Below, one piece after another: positions 25,676 through 34,141 of a DNA stretch of 37,837 bases. Location of the stretch: NCBI GenBank assembly GCA_017853205.1, contig JAFMKB010000023.1, positions 1 to 37,837 on the forward strand. The letters run 5' to 3'. The notes below the pieces were generated by a model. The model was given only the letters and a program-made list of their open reading frames with translations. It did no database searches and had not been told where the DNA came from. The stretch is from Gammaproteobacteria bacterium. Its GTDB lineage: Bacteria; Pseudomonadota; Gammaproteobacteria; Pseudomonadales; Pseudohongiellaceae. Every line of letters starts with the position of its first letter. The first letter of the stretch is position 1. The position numbers and the translations under genes are program-made.

Positions 25676-27064
25676 ATGTCGCATGAAGCTAGACCTGCAA
25701 TAAAAAGCTCGGCGTTATTCTATCAATCAGAACTCCATAGGCCGCTTTTTTCGCGTAGCAAAGGTATTTATTTGTGGGACATCAATGGCAAGCGCTATAT
25801 CGATGGTAGCAGCGGTGCGATGGTCTCGAATATTGGCCACTCTAACCCGCGCGTATTAGCCGCAATGGCCTCGCAGATGGAAAAGGGCACTTTCGCCTAT
25901 CGTCTGCATTTTGAAAATGAGCCTGCAGAAAAACTTGCCGAAGAGCTCGTTGCTCGGAGCCCGGCGGGTCTAGAAAAAGTTTTCTTTGTTTCAGGCGGCT
26001 CCGAGGCTGTTGAGAGCTGTATAAAACTTGGGCGGCAGTGGGCTTTAGCGACAGGACAGATCGACCGCCATAAAGTGATTTCCTGTTTCCCCTCGTATCA
26101 TGGTTGTACTTTCGGTGCGCTTAGTATCACTGGCTACACTCCACTCAGTGAGCCGTTTGATGCGATGATGCGAGCAATGCCAAAGATTCCGGCGCCGCGT
26201 TGTTACCTTGAAAGAGAAATTTATGCAGAGGAAAATGATGACACTCTCGGCCTACGTTATGCAGAAAATCTGCGTGAGGAGATTCTTAAGCAAGGCGCCG
26301 AGTCTGTGCTTGCCTTTGTTTATGAACCCGTTGGGGGCGCATCAACGGGGGCGCTCGTTGCACCCTCCACTTTTCATCGGCGTATTCAAGAAATCTGCCG
26401 AGAATTTGGCATTCTATTAATACTCGATGAAGTAATGACCGGCATCGGTCGGACCGGTAAATTTCTCGCAGCAGAACACTGGCAACTCGAACCAGATATG
26501 ATCGCCTTATCCAAGGGGCTTGCGGCAGGGTATTCGCCACTCGGAGCGATGCTTGCGAGTAATCGTTTGGTTGATCCAGTGCTTGCGAATGGCGGGTTTA
26601 TGCATGGTTTTACGAGCGCAGGAAATCCACTTTCTTGTGCCGCGGGGTTAGCCGTACTGAATGAGCTCGACTCACTCGATCTTGTGAATAACTGTGAGCA
26701 GCGCGGCATCGAACTCAAAGCAGGGCTCGAAAAGCTCATGACTAAATACGCTTTCATCGGTGATGTTCGCGGAAAAGGATTACTGCAAGCATTCGAGTTA
26801 GTATCTGATCGAGAGACCATGGTTCCTTTACCCAGGGCACTTAATGCACACTTATCGCTGGTTGATATCGCCTACGAGAATGGTCTCATCATTTACTCAC
26901 GACGAACGCGAGGAGGGGTAGAGGGTGATCATTTTCTGGTTTGTCCTCCCCTCAGCGTAACTCCACAACAGATTAGTGACATACTGGGGTTACTCGATAT
27001 AAGCCTGAAGCAATTTGCTGACGTTTTAAAGTCTTCACCCAATTACCATGGAACTTCGCGATGA
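25676..27064 (+). CDS. Class III aminotransferase coupled to the deacetylase gene
   Basis: This 462-residue PLP enzyme has GIYLWDINGKRYIDGSSGA (30-48), FFVSGGSEAVESCIKL, the SYHGCTFGALS cofactor pocket, LILDEVMTGIGRTG with Asp251 and ALSKGLAAGYSPLGAML with the PLP lysine at 280. It differs clearly from the SpuC-like enzyme upstream and is closer to the broad aspartate-aminotransferase-family group of class III enzymes found in amine and taurine catabolism. AAGGGGA lies 5 bases before the ATG. The stop codon overlaps the ATG of the deacetylase gene (ATGA), which strongly suggests linked roles: the deacetylase could free an amino group that this enzyme then removes. Substrate is unknown. Confidence 0.92.
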   Translation: MSHEARPAIKSSALFYQSELHRPLFSRSKGIYLWDINGKRYIDGSSGAMVSNIGHSNPRVLAAMASQMEKGTFAYRLHFENEPAEKLAEELVARSPAGLEKVFFVSGGSEAVESCIKLGRQWALATGQIDRHKVISCFPSYHGCTFGALSITGYTPLSEPFDAMMRAMPKIPAPRCYLEREIYAEENDDTLGLRYAENLREEILKQGAESVLAFVYEPVGGASTGALVAPSTFHRRIQEICREFGILLILDEVMTGIGRTGKFLAAEHWQLEPDMIALSKGLAAGYSPLGAMLASNRLVDPVLANGGFMHGFTSAGNPLSCAAGLAVLNELDSLDLVNNCEQRGIELKAGLEKLMTKYAFIGDVRGKGLLQAFELVSDRETMVPLPRALNAHLSLVDIAYENGLIIYSRRTRGGVEGDHFLVCPPLSVTPQQISDILGLLDISLKQFADVLKSSPNYHGTSR

Positions 27065-28083
27065 AATGTATTTATAGCAGTGCTCAGGAAAACCATTACC
27101 CAAAGAATTATTTAGTCAACGGCGTGCTTCAGAAAAATCCTGAGTCACCAGAACGGATCGGCATGCTTCTCGATGGCGTGCGAGCTGCAGGGTTAACCGT
27201 AGAATCGCCGCCGGCTTACACGCGTGAACATTTGTTGCGCATTCACCCAGAGCGCTATCTTACGTTCCTTGAAACTGTAGCAGAGCGCTGGCAGCGTATT
27301 CCAAACGCTGCTGATGAGGTGACGCCAAATATCCATCCCGACACTCGTAGTGGCGGCTATCCTAAATCGGTCGTTGCGCAGGCCGGATTTCATATGCTCG
27401 ACGCGTCTTGTCCGATCACAAGTGATACATGGAACAGTTGTGTCTGGAGCGCTTGGAGCGCTGTTCATGCGGCAGAACTGGTCATTGCCGGTGAGGCGTC
27501 TTGTTATGCTCTATGCCGCCCACCCGGCCATCATGCGGGGCCAGAAGTTGCAGGTGGATTCTGTTATTTGAATAACACTGCGATTGCAGCAGAGCATCTG
27601 CGCACAAAATTTGCGCGGGTCGCAGTGCTCGATGTCGACTTGCATCATGGTAACGGGACGCAAATGTGTTTCTACGATCGAGCTGATGTGCTCACCGTTT
27701 CTCTTCATGCACACCCCGAACGCTTCTATCCATTTTTTTGGGGTTATGCGGACGAGGATGGGGAAGGGGATGGCGTTGGTTTTAACAAGAATTTTCCTCT
27801 GCCACGCGGCACGGGAGATGAGGCATATCTAGAATCATTAGATAAGGCAATAGGGGAAGTTGAAGCGTTTTCACCTGATGCGCTTGTTATTGCTTTGGGG
27901 CTTGATGGTTTTGAGGGAGATCCTATTGCAGGTCTGTCGATCACGACAAAAGGTTTTTATGAAATAGGAAATATGATCGCAAAGAGGCTTGAGATGCCGT
28001 CAGTGATCATCCAAGAAGGCGGTTATCCGTGTGAAGAGTTGGGACAAAATTTGGCATCCTTCGTTAAGGGATTCGACTGCTAA
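27061..28083 (+). CDS. Acetylpolyamine amidohydrolase-type deacetylase
   Basis: This 340-residue zinc hydrolase belongs to the histone deacetylase superfamily. RPPGHHAG (153-160) holds the catalytic His157/His158 pair. DVDLHHGNGT (191-200) gives zinc ligands Asp193 and His195, GLDGFEGDP gives Asp282, and EGGYPCE gives Tyr322. These positions almost coincide with those of Mycoplana ramosa acetylpolyamine amidohydrolase (158/159, 195/197, 284, 323; about 341 residues). The opening MKCIYSSAQENHYPKN and HPERFYPFFWGYADE are also typical of that branch. It would remove acetyl groups from acetylated polyamines or similar amines in the cytoplasm. It is translationally coupled to the upstream aminotransferase. 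The true acyl-amine substrate is inferred. Confidence 0.92.
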   Translation: MKCIYSSAQENHYPKNYLVNGVLQKNPESPERIGMLLDGVRAAGLTVESPPAYTREHLLRIHPERYLTFLETVAERWQRIPNAADEVTPNIHPDTRSGGYPKSVVAQAGFHMLDASCPITSDTWNSCVWSAWSAVHAAELVIAGEASCYALCRPPGHHAGPEVAGGFCYLNNTAIAAEHLRTKFARVAVLDVDLHHGNGTQMCFYDRADVLTVSLHAHPERFYPFFWGYADEDGEGDGVGFNKNFPLPRGTGDEAYLESLDKAIGEVEAFSPDALVIALGLDGFEGDPIAGLSITTKGFYEIGNMIAKRLEMPSVIIQEGGYPCEELGQNLASFVKGFDC

Positions 28084-28125
28084 GTAAGTTACTGGCAATT
28101 TTACTTAAAAGGACTCATTAACATT

Positions 28126-29529
28126 ATGCGTATAACTCATCTCTGGCTACCGGTTTTTATGCTCTTGCCTGCGCTTGCTAATGCACAATCGGCATTAATG
28201 GCTCTCCAGCCAGACCGAATTTTCTCTGGCGAGAAGCTTTATGAGTCTGGCGAATGGCTTTTGATTAAAGAAGGCTACGTTGTAGAAATTGTTCAAACAG
28301 AGGCGGAGTTACCACCTGAAGCTGAGCAACGGCAACTAAAAGGCAAAACAATTATACCCGCCCTAATCGATGCGCATGCACATTTAGGGTATCAGTCTGT
28401 AGATAGCTGGGGCGCGCAAAATTACAACGACGCTAATTTACGCGATAACCTCTCGCAGTATGCTTACTACGGTTTCTCAACTGTGTTTTCAGCAGGCAGT
28501 GATCCTGTTGCGTTAATAGACGAACTTCGAGCCACTATCGACGTTGAGTCGCTATCTTTAGCAACCCCTCTCGCTGCTTATGGTGTAGCCCCAAAAGGCT
28601 TCGGCCCAAATAACACGTTCCTGAACGAGATTCGTAGCGTTGAAGCAGAGCAAGGGACAAAAATACTCTTTGGCTTGGACCAGCCGTCTGATATTCAAAC
28701 GTTGATAAAAGCAGTCGAACCCAAACGAGGCGCTATCATTAAAATATGGGTAGACGATCGAGCAGGTACGCAGCCGAAATTAGCTCAACCTCTTTACACC
28801 GAGTTAGTTGACCAGGCTATTAAGAATGGGATTAAGGTAGTAGCGCATCAACAAGACTCAGACGACACTGCCAGGCTAGCGAAAGCAGGTGTTGCGGGAT
28901 TTTTACATGGAAGGTTCGAGGATGAGATAGGAGAGGAATTGAGTCTTTCGCTAGCCGAATCAAATACTTTCGTTATTCCGAATCTGGGGCTCTCTTTGCT
29001 CCGCAATATGACTATCGCTGAAGACCCACTGTTAATTGAGACGTTGCCCGCCGCAACTTTATCTCGGCTCGAAAGCAGAATATTTCCTACGACTGACAAC
29101 ACGATGACTGCCTCTAATTCATATGACTCGATTCAGGGGCAATTAGACCAATTGATTTCAAATCTCGACCCATCGATAAGAAGAAGTTTTGTGTCTGCTA
29201 TAGCGCGCGGTGTTCCAATTATATTGGGAACTGATGCTGGGGCACTTCCAGATCATTTTTTTGGCTACAGCGGGCATAAGGAGTTGGAGATATTTGTTGC
29301 CTTAGGAATGTCGCCAGAGCAAGCAATCGAAGCCGCAACTTATAAAGCTGCATCACAACTCGGCCTTAATGATCGTGGTCTACTAGAGAAGGGAAGACGC
29401 GCAGATTTTCTCTTGTTAAATTCAAGTCCGCTGATCAATATTCGCGCCACGCAAGATATCCACGCTGTCTTCTTGCTGGGTAAAGAGCTAGATCGAAACG
29501 CGATTAGTAGACGATTAAAGCAGGATTGA
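28126..29529 (+). CDS. Exported amidohydrolase, imidazolonepropionase-like
   Basis: This 467-residue protein has a cleavable signal (LLPALANAQ, cleavage near residue 20), so it acts outside the inner membrane. The amidohydrolase barrel shows IDAHAHLG (His84 and His86), IIKIWVDDR with a likely bridging lysine, VVAHQQD, FLHGRFED and ILGTDAGALPDH with the late Asp. The closing GLLEKGRRADFLLLNSSPL is the usual composite-domain return. Relatives include imidazolonepropionase-like and Xaa-Pro/secreted dipeptidase-like enzymes. The natural amide, lactam or peptide is unknown. AAGGA lies about 14 bases before the ATG. It follows the deacetylase gene by 42 bases and begins a run of three exported hydrolases. 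Confidence 0.88.
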   Translation: MRITHLWLPVFMLLPALANAQSALMALQPDRIFSGEKLYESGEWLLIKEGYVVEIVQTEAELPPEAEQRQLKGKTIIPALIDAHAHLGYQSVDSWGAQNYNDANLRDNLSQYAYYGFSTVFSAGSDPVALIDELRATIDVESLSLATPLAAYGVAPKGFGPNNTFLNEIRSVEAEQGTKILFGLDQPSDIQTLIKAVEPKRGAIIKIWVDDRAGTQPKLAQPLYTELVDQAIKNGIKVVAHQQDSDDTARLAKAGVAGFLHGRFEDEIGEELSLSLAESNTFVIPNLGLSLLRNMTIAEDPLLIETLPAATLSRLESRIFPTTDNTMTASNSYDSIQGQLDQLISNLDPSIRRSFVSAIARGVPIILGTDAGALPDHFFGYSGHKELEIFVALGMSPEQAIEAATYKAASQLGLNDRGLLEKGRRADFLLLNSSPLINIRATQDIHAVFLLGKELDRNAISRRLKQD

Positions 29530-29639
29530 GGTGCCATATCTCAGACATGATCTAGACAACTAAATAGATTAATCGAGCAATATAGAGTCTCTCGTCGTTG
29601 CAGTGGGAATTGAAATTGTCGAGAAGAAAAATAAGCAAT

Positions 29640-29643
29640 GGAG
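29640..29643 (+). promoter_or_regulatory. Ribosome binding site deciding the FAH-fold gene start
   Basis: GGAG lies 6 bases before the ATG at 29650, inside the codons of an alternative ATG at 29638 that has no comparable site. The later start gives a cleaner signal peptide beginning MSIKN. Confidence 0.5.
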
Positions 29644-29649
29644 TTTACT

Positions 29650-30573
29650 ATGTCTATAAAAAACCTCGCGGCAGTAGCAGCGACTTCTGTACTACTTATG
29701 TTTAGCGGCATTCTCAGTGCTGCGGAATTAAAGCTGCTGCGCTACGGGCCGGCGGGCGAAGAAAAGCCGGCGCTGATCGATTCGCAGGGCCGGATTCGCG
29801 ATCTCTCGTCGCATATTGATGACATCGGGCCGGCGACACTCTCAGATGCTGCATTGGAACAGATCGCGCAGATTCCTCTTGCTGAACTCCCGCTGGTGCA
29901 GGGCAATCCGCGAATCGGCGTGCCGGTAACGGGCACGGGTAAAATTATTGCGATCGGATTTAATTACGTAAATCATGCTGCGGAAATGGCGGTCGAATTG
30001 CCCTCGGAGCCCTTGGTTTTTATGAAAGCTACCTCTGCTTTAACCGGCCCTTTCGACAACGTTATACAGCCCCGTAATGCCCTTAAACTTGACTACGAAT
30101 CAGAACTAGTTGTTGTTATTGGTCGCCGTGCGCAATACCTCACCGAGGAGGAAGTATTCGACTATATAGCCGGTTATACCGTTGGGCATGATGTGTCCGA
30201 GCGGGCCTTTCAGCGCGAGCGAGGCGGACAGTTTACCAAGGGTAAGAGTGCAGATACCTTCGCACCAGTGGGCCCCTATCTGGTGACTCGAGACCACATC
30301 GACGATGTGCAGAACCTGTCAATATGGTCTGAGGTTAACGGTGAAATGCGTCAGCAGGGAAACACCACCGATATGGTTTTCGGCGTCAAGGAGATCGTGA
30401 GTCACTTGAGTCAATTTATGACACTCTACCCTGGTGATCTAATATTCACGGGAACGCCTGCGGGCGTCGGTGATGGAATGGTGCCACCGCAGTATCTTCA
30501 GCCTGGTGATGTTGTGCGCGTTGGCGTAGAAGGACTTGATTTCCAGCGGCAGGTAATAGTGGGCCCGCGCTAA
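29650..30573 (+). CDS. Exported fumarylacetoacetase-fold hydrolase
   Basis: This 307-residue protein has a signal peptide of about 24 residues (AAVAATSVLLMFSGILSAAE) fused directly before the usual start of an FAH-family enzyme (LKLLRYGPAGEEKPALIDSQG). The catalytic FAH core is complete: metal ligands in LDYESELVVVIG (Glu150, Glu152) and HDVSERAFQRE (Asp181), then the lysine in TKGKSADTFAPVGP and FTGTPAGVGDGM near the end. Family members cleave C-C bonds of acylpyruvates or decarboxylate or isomerise 2-oxo acids, nearly always in the cytoplasm. Export is therefore unusual. The gene sits between two exported amidohydrolase genes. It looks richer in G+C than its neighbours. Substrate unknown. 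Confidence 0.87.
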   Translation: MSIKNLAAVAATSVLLMFSGILSAAELKLLRYGPAGEEKPALIDSQGRIRDLSSHIDDIGPATLSDAALEQIAQIPLAELPLVQGNPRIGVPVTGTGKIIAIGFNYVNHAAEMAVELPSEPLVFMKATSALTGPFDNVIQPRNALKLDYESELVVVIGRRAQYLTEEEVFDYIAGYTVGHDVSERAFQRERGGQFTKGKSADTFAPVGPYLVTRDHIDDVQNLSIWSEVNGEMRQQGNTTDMVFGVKEIVSHLSQFMTLYPGDLIFTGTPAGVGDGMVPPQYLQPGDVVRVGVEGLDFQRQVIVGPR

Positions 30574-30700
30574 ATAGCTACCAACTCAAGTAAAGTGTCC
30601 ATCGCGATAGTTTCATTATAGTCGCGGGTGACTCTTGGTTAATTGAGTATGAGTCAAATAAGCCGAAAGGGCGCATAGCTTAGTTAAGTGGATTCAGAAA

Positions 30701-32425
30701 ATGAAATTTAATCTCAGAATAAGAAATCTTGTGCTGTGCGTCTTGTTTTCAACGACTTGTTTCGCTCAGGATGAGTCTTCTATCGTTGTATACACAGCCC
30801 GTGAAATAGTGACTCTCGATCCGAATCGTCCGGTAGTCCAAGCTGTTGCAGTTGAACAAAACAGAATAATCGCAACGGGTTCTCTTGAAGAGATAAAAAG
30901 CTCTTTCTCTGATAACGCGCTAACAGTCGATTCCCGCTTTGCAGATTTGGTACTTGTTCCTGGGCTTATCAATCAACACGAACATGCGTGGCTCGCGAGT
31001 CTTTTATTCATGACTGAAATTCTGTCTATCGAAGACTGGGTTTTACCCGGAAAGACAATTCGACGTGCAATAGATGAGGCTGATTACCGGCAACGTCTCA
31101 AAAATATTGTGCGTGATCACTCTGATGCCACTGAGGTTCTTTACACATGGGGGTTTCACCAACTGTTTCATGGTGAGCTCACGCGAGCTGACTTGGATGA
31201 AATAAGCAGTACCATTCCGATCGTGGTGATGCAGCGATCCCTACATGAACAAATCCACAATACTGCCGCACTTGAGTATTTCGGCATAGACGAAGCCATG
31301 ATTAACGGCGCTCCAGAATCAGTACGCGCACAGATCAATCTTGCAGATGGGCATTTTTGGGAGCAGGGACAGAGCCTTATCGTACCTGTCGTGTTTGCAG
31401 ATCTTTTTCGTGCGAGCAGATACTTACCAGCCCTGCATAAGTTAAAAGCTTACTGGCATGCAGCCGGAAGTACGCTGATAGCAGAGCCTGGAGGGATCGT
31501 CTCGCCCGCTCTGATCGCAGCGCAGAATCAGGTCTTTGGCGATGCGGAAACGCCGTTTCGAATGTATTACATAGCGGATGGGCGTTCATTTGTGAGTGCT
31601 TATCCTGAAGATCGAGTGGTCGCCGAAATCGAAAAGTTATATCTGTCTGCGCAGGGAATGACTGAGTTTATCCCTGGGCAGGTAAAACTATTTTCCGATG
31701 GCGCGATGTTTAGTCAACTGATGCAGATGAGCGAGGGATATCTAGATGGACATCGCGGCGAGTGGCTAATGGAGCCCGACGTTTTTGCCAAAGCTTTTCG
31801 CATCTATTGGGATGCAGGGTACCAGATTCATGTTCACCAGAATGGTGATGCAGGACTAGACATGGTTCTTGATAATTTAGAAGCCAATATTGAGCGTAGT
31901 CCTCGTGCTGATCACCGTACAGTAATTGTGCATTTTGGTTTTTCGCGGCCTGATCAAGTTGAACGTCTCGCAGCATTGGGCGCAATCGTAAGCGCCAATC
32001 CGTTCTACCCCATTGTACTGGCTGACCGCTATAGCGAAGAAGGTATTGGCCCCGCGCGTTCACAAGAAATGGTTAGGCTCGGGGATTTGGTGCGAGCTGA
32101 TGTCTCTCTATCCTTGCACTCCGATACACCGATGGCCTCTGGCCAACCATTAAGGCTTATGTCTAATGCGGTGAATAGAATTTCTGTCAGCGGAAATTTA
32201 GTTGGCCCAGCGCAGCGAATTAGTGCAGAGCGTGCACTGCGTGCTGTCACTATTGATGCTGCTTACTCATTAAGAATGGAAGACGAGGTTGGTTCAATAG
32301 TCCCTGGCAAGCTCGCCAATTTCACGATTCTCGCTGAGAATCCACTGACAGCGCCTCCGGAGAAGATTGAGGACATAGAGATATGGGGTACGATCCACGA
32401 GGGTAGGCTTCTTCCATTGCCTTAA
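30701..32425 (+). CDS. Exported YtcJ-like amidohydrolase (Amidohydro_3)
   Basis: This 574-residue protein has a signal peptide ending CFAQDE and is predicted to be outside the inner membrane. It is a YtcJ/Amidohydro_3-type enzyme: the N-terminal TAREIVTLDPNRPVVQAVAV strand pair, LINQHEHAW with metal ligands His93 and His95, KLFSDGAMFS, HQNGDAGLDMVLD, IVHFGFSRPDQ, SLHSDTPMASGQP, and a closing MEDEVGSIVPGKLANFTIL. Members hydrolyse formamides and other N-acyl compounds; the substrate here is unknown. The ATG has only a weak ribosome site. It follows the FAH-fold gene by 127 bases and ends convergent with rlmJ. Confidence 0.88.
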   Translation: MKFNLRIRNLVLCVLFSTTCFAQDESSIVVYTAREIVTLDPNRPVVQAVAVEQNRIIATGSLEEIKSSFSDNALTVDSRFADLVLVPGLINQHEHAWLASLLFMTEILSIEDWVLPGKTIRRAIDEADYRQRLKNIVRDHSDATEVLYTWGFHQLFHGELTRADLDEISSTIPIVVMQRSLHEQIHNTAALEYFGIDEAMINGAPESVRAQINLADGHFWEQGQSLIVPVVFADLFRASRYLPALHKLKAYWHAAGSTLIAEPGGIVSPALIAAQNQVFGDAETPFRMYYIADGRSFVSAYPEDRVVAEIEKLYLSAQGMTEFIPGQVKLFSDGAMFSQLMQMSEGYLDGHRGEWLMEPDVFAKAFRIYWDAGYQIHVHQNGDAGLDMVLDNLEANIERSPRADHRTVIVHFGFSRPDQVERLAALGAIVSANPFYPIVLADRYSEEGIGPARSQEMVRLGDLVRADVSLSLHSDTPMASGQPLRLMSNAVNRISVSGNLVGPAQRISAERALRAVTIDAAYSLRMEDEVGSIVPGKLANFTILAENPLTAPPEKIEDIEIWGTIHEGRLLPLP

Positions 32426-32455
32426 TTCATGAAGTTTAACATTAAAAATTCAGCA

Positions 32456-33280
32456 CTATTCCAGCACGCATACTGCGCTAAATTTCACGCTTTTAAAGGG
32501 GAGCTTCTGGGTAATTGTCTTAAAGGCTTCCGTTAAATCAGTTGCGAGTGTCCATGGTGGATTAATCACTAGCATTCCGGTCGAGGACATTTTTCCGCGA
32601 ACGGATTCATCGCTAACGGCGAGCTCGAATTGCCAAAGTTTGGAGTCGACGAACGCCTTAACTGAATTGAGCATCGAGAGATGTGGCGCGCCATCGAGTA
32701 TGGGATACCAAAGGGCGAACACCCCATTATTCATTCTGAGGTAGGCCGCTTTCAGACTGGCGGCAGCATCAGTGTAGTCTGATCTAAGTTCATAGGGGGG
32801 GTCGATAAGCGCCAATGCCCGAGCGTGCTGCACTGGAAGCAAGGGGGCGAGACCTTGAAAACCATCAGTTGATGACACGCGAACACGTCTGTCTTTTGCG
32901 AAAAGCGCTTCTAAACGAGGAGCTTCAGTGGTGTGCAGTTCGAAGAGCTTTAGTTCGTCTTGGGGTCGAAGAAGATCAGCAGCGATAAGCGGTGACCCCG
33001 GATAGCGTTCCTGCGACAAATAGGATTCGATTAGTCTGCTGTAGACTTGCAATGGAGCAGGAAAATCATCGAATGCAAGGCTACCTACACCCTTTGCGAA
33101 CTCTCCAGTCTTAGCCGCCATTTCACCGCCAATATCATAAAGCCCTCCACCTGCATGGGTATCAATGTAGCGGATTGGCGCCGGCTTACGCTTAAGATAC
33201 TCAATAACAAGTGATAAGACAGCGTGCTTAAGCAGGTCAGCGAAGCCCCCTGCGTGGTAACCATGGCGATAACTAAGCAT
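32456..33280 (-). CDS. rlmJ: 23S rRNA (adenine-2030-N6)-methyltransferase RlmJ
   Basis: This 274-residue enzyme methylates A2030 of 23S rRNA with S-adenosylmethionine. The N-terminus MLSYRHGYHAGGFADLLKH is the E. coli RlmJ start almost residue for residue, which is why 33280 is chosen over an in-frame GTG at 33292. IDTHAGGGLYD holds the methyl-donor site, ALIDPPYELRSDY (Asp160) is the catalytic DPPY motif, and STGMLVINPPWTL lies near the C-terminus. It is a housekeeping gene of gammaproteobacteria and is not functionally tied to its neighbours. It lies 82 bases downstream of the TMEM165-like gene on the same strand. Confidence 0.97.
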   Translation of the reverse strand: MLSYRHGYHAGGFADLLKHAVLSLVIEYLKRKPAPIRYIDTHAGGGLYDIGGEMAAKTGEFAKGVGSLAFDDFPAPLQVYSRLIESYLSQERYPGSPLIAADLLRPQDELKLFELHTTEAPRLEALFAKDRRVRVSSTDGFQGLAPLLPVQHARALALIDPPYELRSDYTDAAASLKAAYLRMNNGVFALWYPILDGAPHLSMLNSVKAFVDSKLWQFELAVSDESVRGKMSSTGMLVINPPWTLATDLTEAFKTITQKLPFKSVKFSAVCVLE

Positions 33281-33362
33281 TCGACTCAGCACTCAAAATA
33301 GGTCTATGTGTGGAAAGCCACTCCGAAGAGGTGGCAGTGTGTTGGTACAGGTTTCAGTTGTC

Positions 33363-33941
33363 TTAAAATCCAAGCGTTGATCCGGCTCCAATTAATGTCG
33401 CGAGACCTAGGATTGCAAATATCGCTGCAGCGATCGAATGCACCACTCTCATTGGGATCTTATTGGCAAGCTTATCGCCAACGAATACAGCAGGCACGTC
33501 TGCAATCAACATCCCGAGGGTAGTGCCAAGGACCACCAGCAACGGTACTGCGTAGTGGGCAGCTAAAGCAACTGTCGCTACCTGAGTTTTGTCGCCCATT
33601 TCGGCGAGAAAGAAGGTAATCAACGTTGCGCTAAAGACGCCGAACTTCGTCGCTATCTGTGTTTCCTCTTCCTCAATCTTGTCGGGAATCATCGTCCAGA
33701 TAGCCATCCCGATAAAGGATAGGCTCAAGATCCAGCGCAGTATGTCTGGGCTGACCGTCGCTGAGATCCATGCACCAACGGCGCCGGCGAGGCCGTGATT
33801 GGCAATCGTAGCAGCAAGGATGCCAAGAATAATCGGCGTCGGCTTTTTAAAGCGCGCAGCAAGGATCAAAGCGAGAAGCTGGGTTTTATCTCCAATTTCA
33901 GCAAGGGCGACGACCCCGCAAGAGATGAGGAGCGATTCCAT
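33363..33941 (-). CDS. TMEM165/GDT1 family cation transporter
   Basis: This 192-residue inner-membrane protein has six or seven helices and two copies of the family signature: AEIGDKTQLL (14-23) and AEMGDKTQVA (113-122). The acidic and Asp residues of the motif bind the cation. Bacterial relatives export manganese; eukaryotic ones handle manganese or calcium. Two-repeat proteins of this length are complete. I searched the upstream 100 bases for a yybP-ykoY manganese riboswitch and saw none. Metal identity is inferred. Confidence 0.92.
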   Translation of the reverse strand: MESLLISCGVVALAEIGDKTQLLALILAARFKKPTPIILGILAATIANHGLAGAVGAWISATVSPDILRWILSLSFIGMAIWTMIPDKIEEEETQIATKFGVFSATLITFFLAEMGDKTQVATVALAAHYAVPLLVVLGTTLGMLIADVPAVFVGDKLANKIPMRVVHSIAAAIFAILGLATLIGAGSTLGF

Positions 33942-34132
33942 AAGAATTCCTAGGCCGGTTTAGAGGCAATTAATCAGGGCGCAATTTATCCCGTTTGCGA
34001 AGGCGTGATGGTTAAAGATCTTGTCCAACCGCGCACGCAGTAGTGCATTGTTATTTGGTGGAGCGGAGGGGAAGTAAAAAAGTAGATATATTATTGATCA
34101 AAAGCATTATTATTTCTAAAAAATTCTATCGA

Positions 34133-34137
34133 AAGGT
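34133..34137 (+). promoter_or_regulatory. Ribosome binding site deciding the YeeE gene start
   Basis: AAGGT lies 4 bases before the ATG at 34142. The same frame is open from 34043, but those 33 codons are AT-rich and encode a basic stretch with no family match. Confidence 0.65.
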
Positions 34138-34141
34138 CACT

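Noticed and set aside
28081..28107. Hairpin TAAGTAA/TTACTTA after the deacetylase gene
   Set aside because: The stem is entirely AT-rich with one GC pair and a 13-base loop, and it sits just ahead of the ribosome site of the next gene; it is too weak to call a terminator.
22041..30573. Tyrosine degradation by maleylacetoacetate isomerase plus fumarylacetoacetase
   Set aside because: The glutathione transferase lacks the usual isomerase N-terminus, the FAH-fold protein is exported, and no homogentisate dioxygenase is present.
33942..34041. yybP-ykoY manganese riboswitch upstream of the TMEM165-like gene
   Set aside because: I looked on the minus strand for the conserved GGGGAGTA-like loop and paired arms and found neither.
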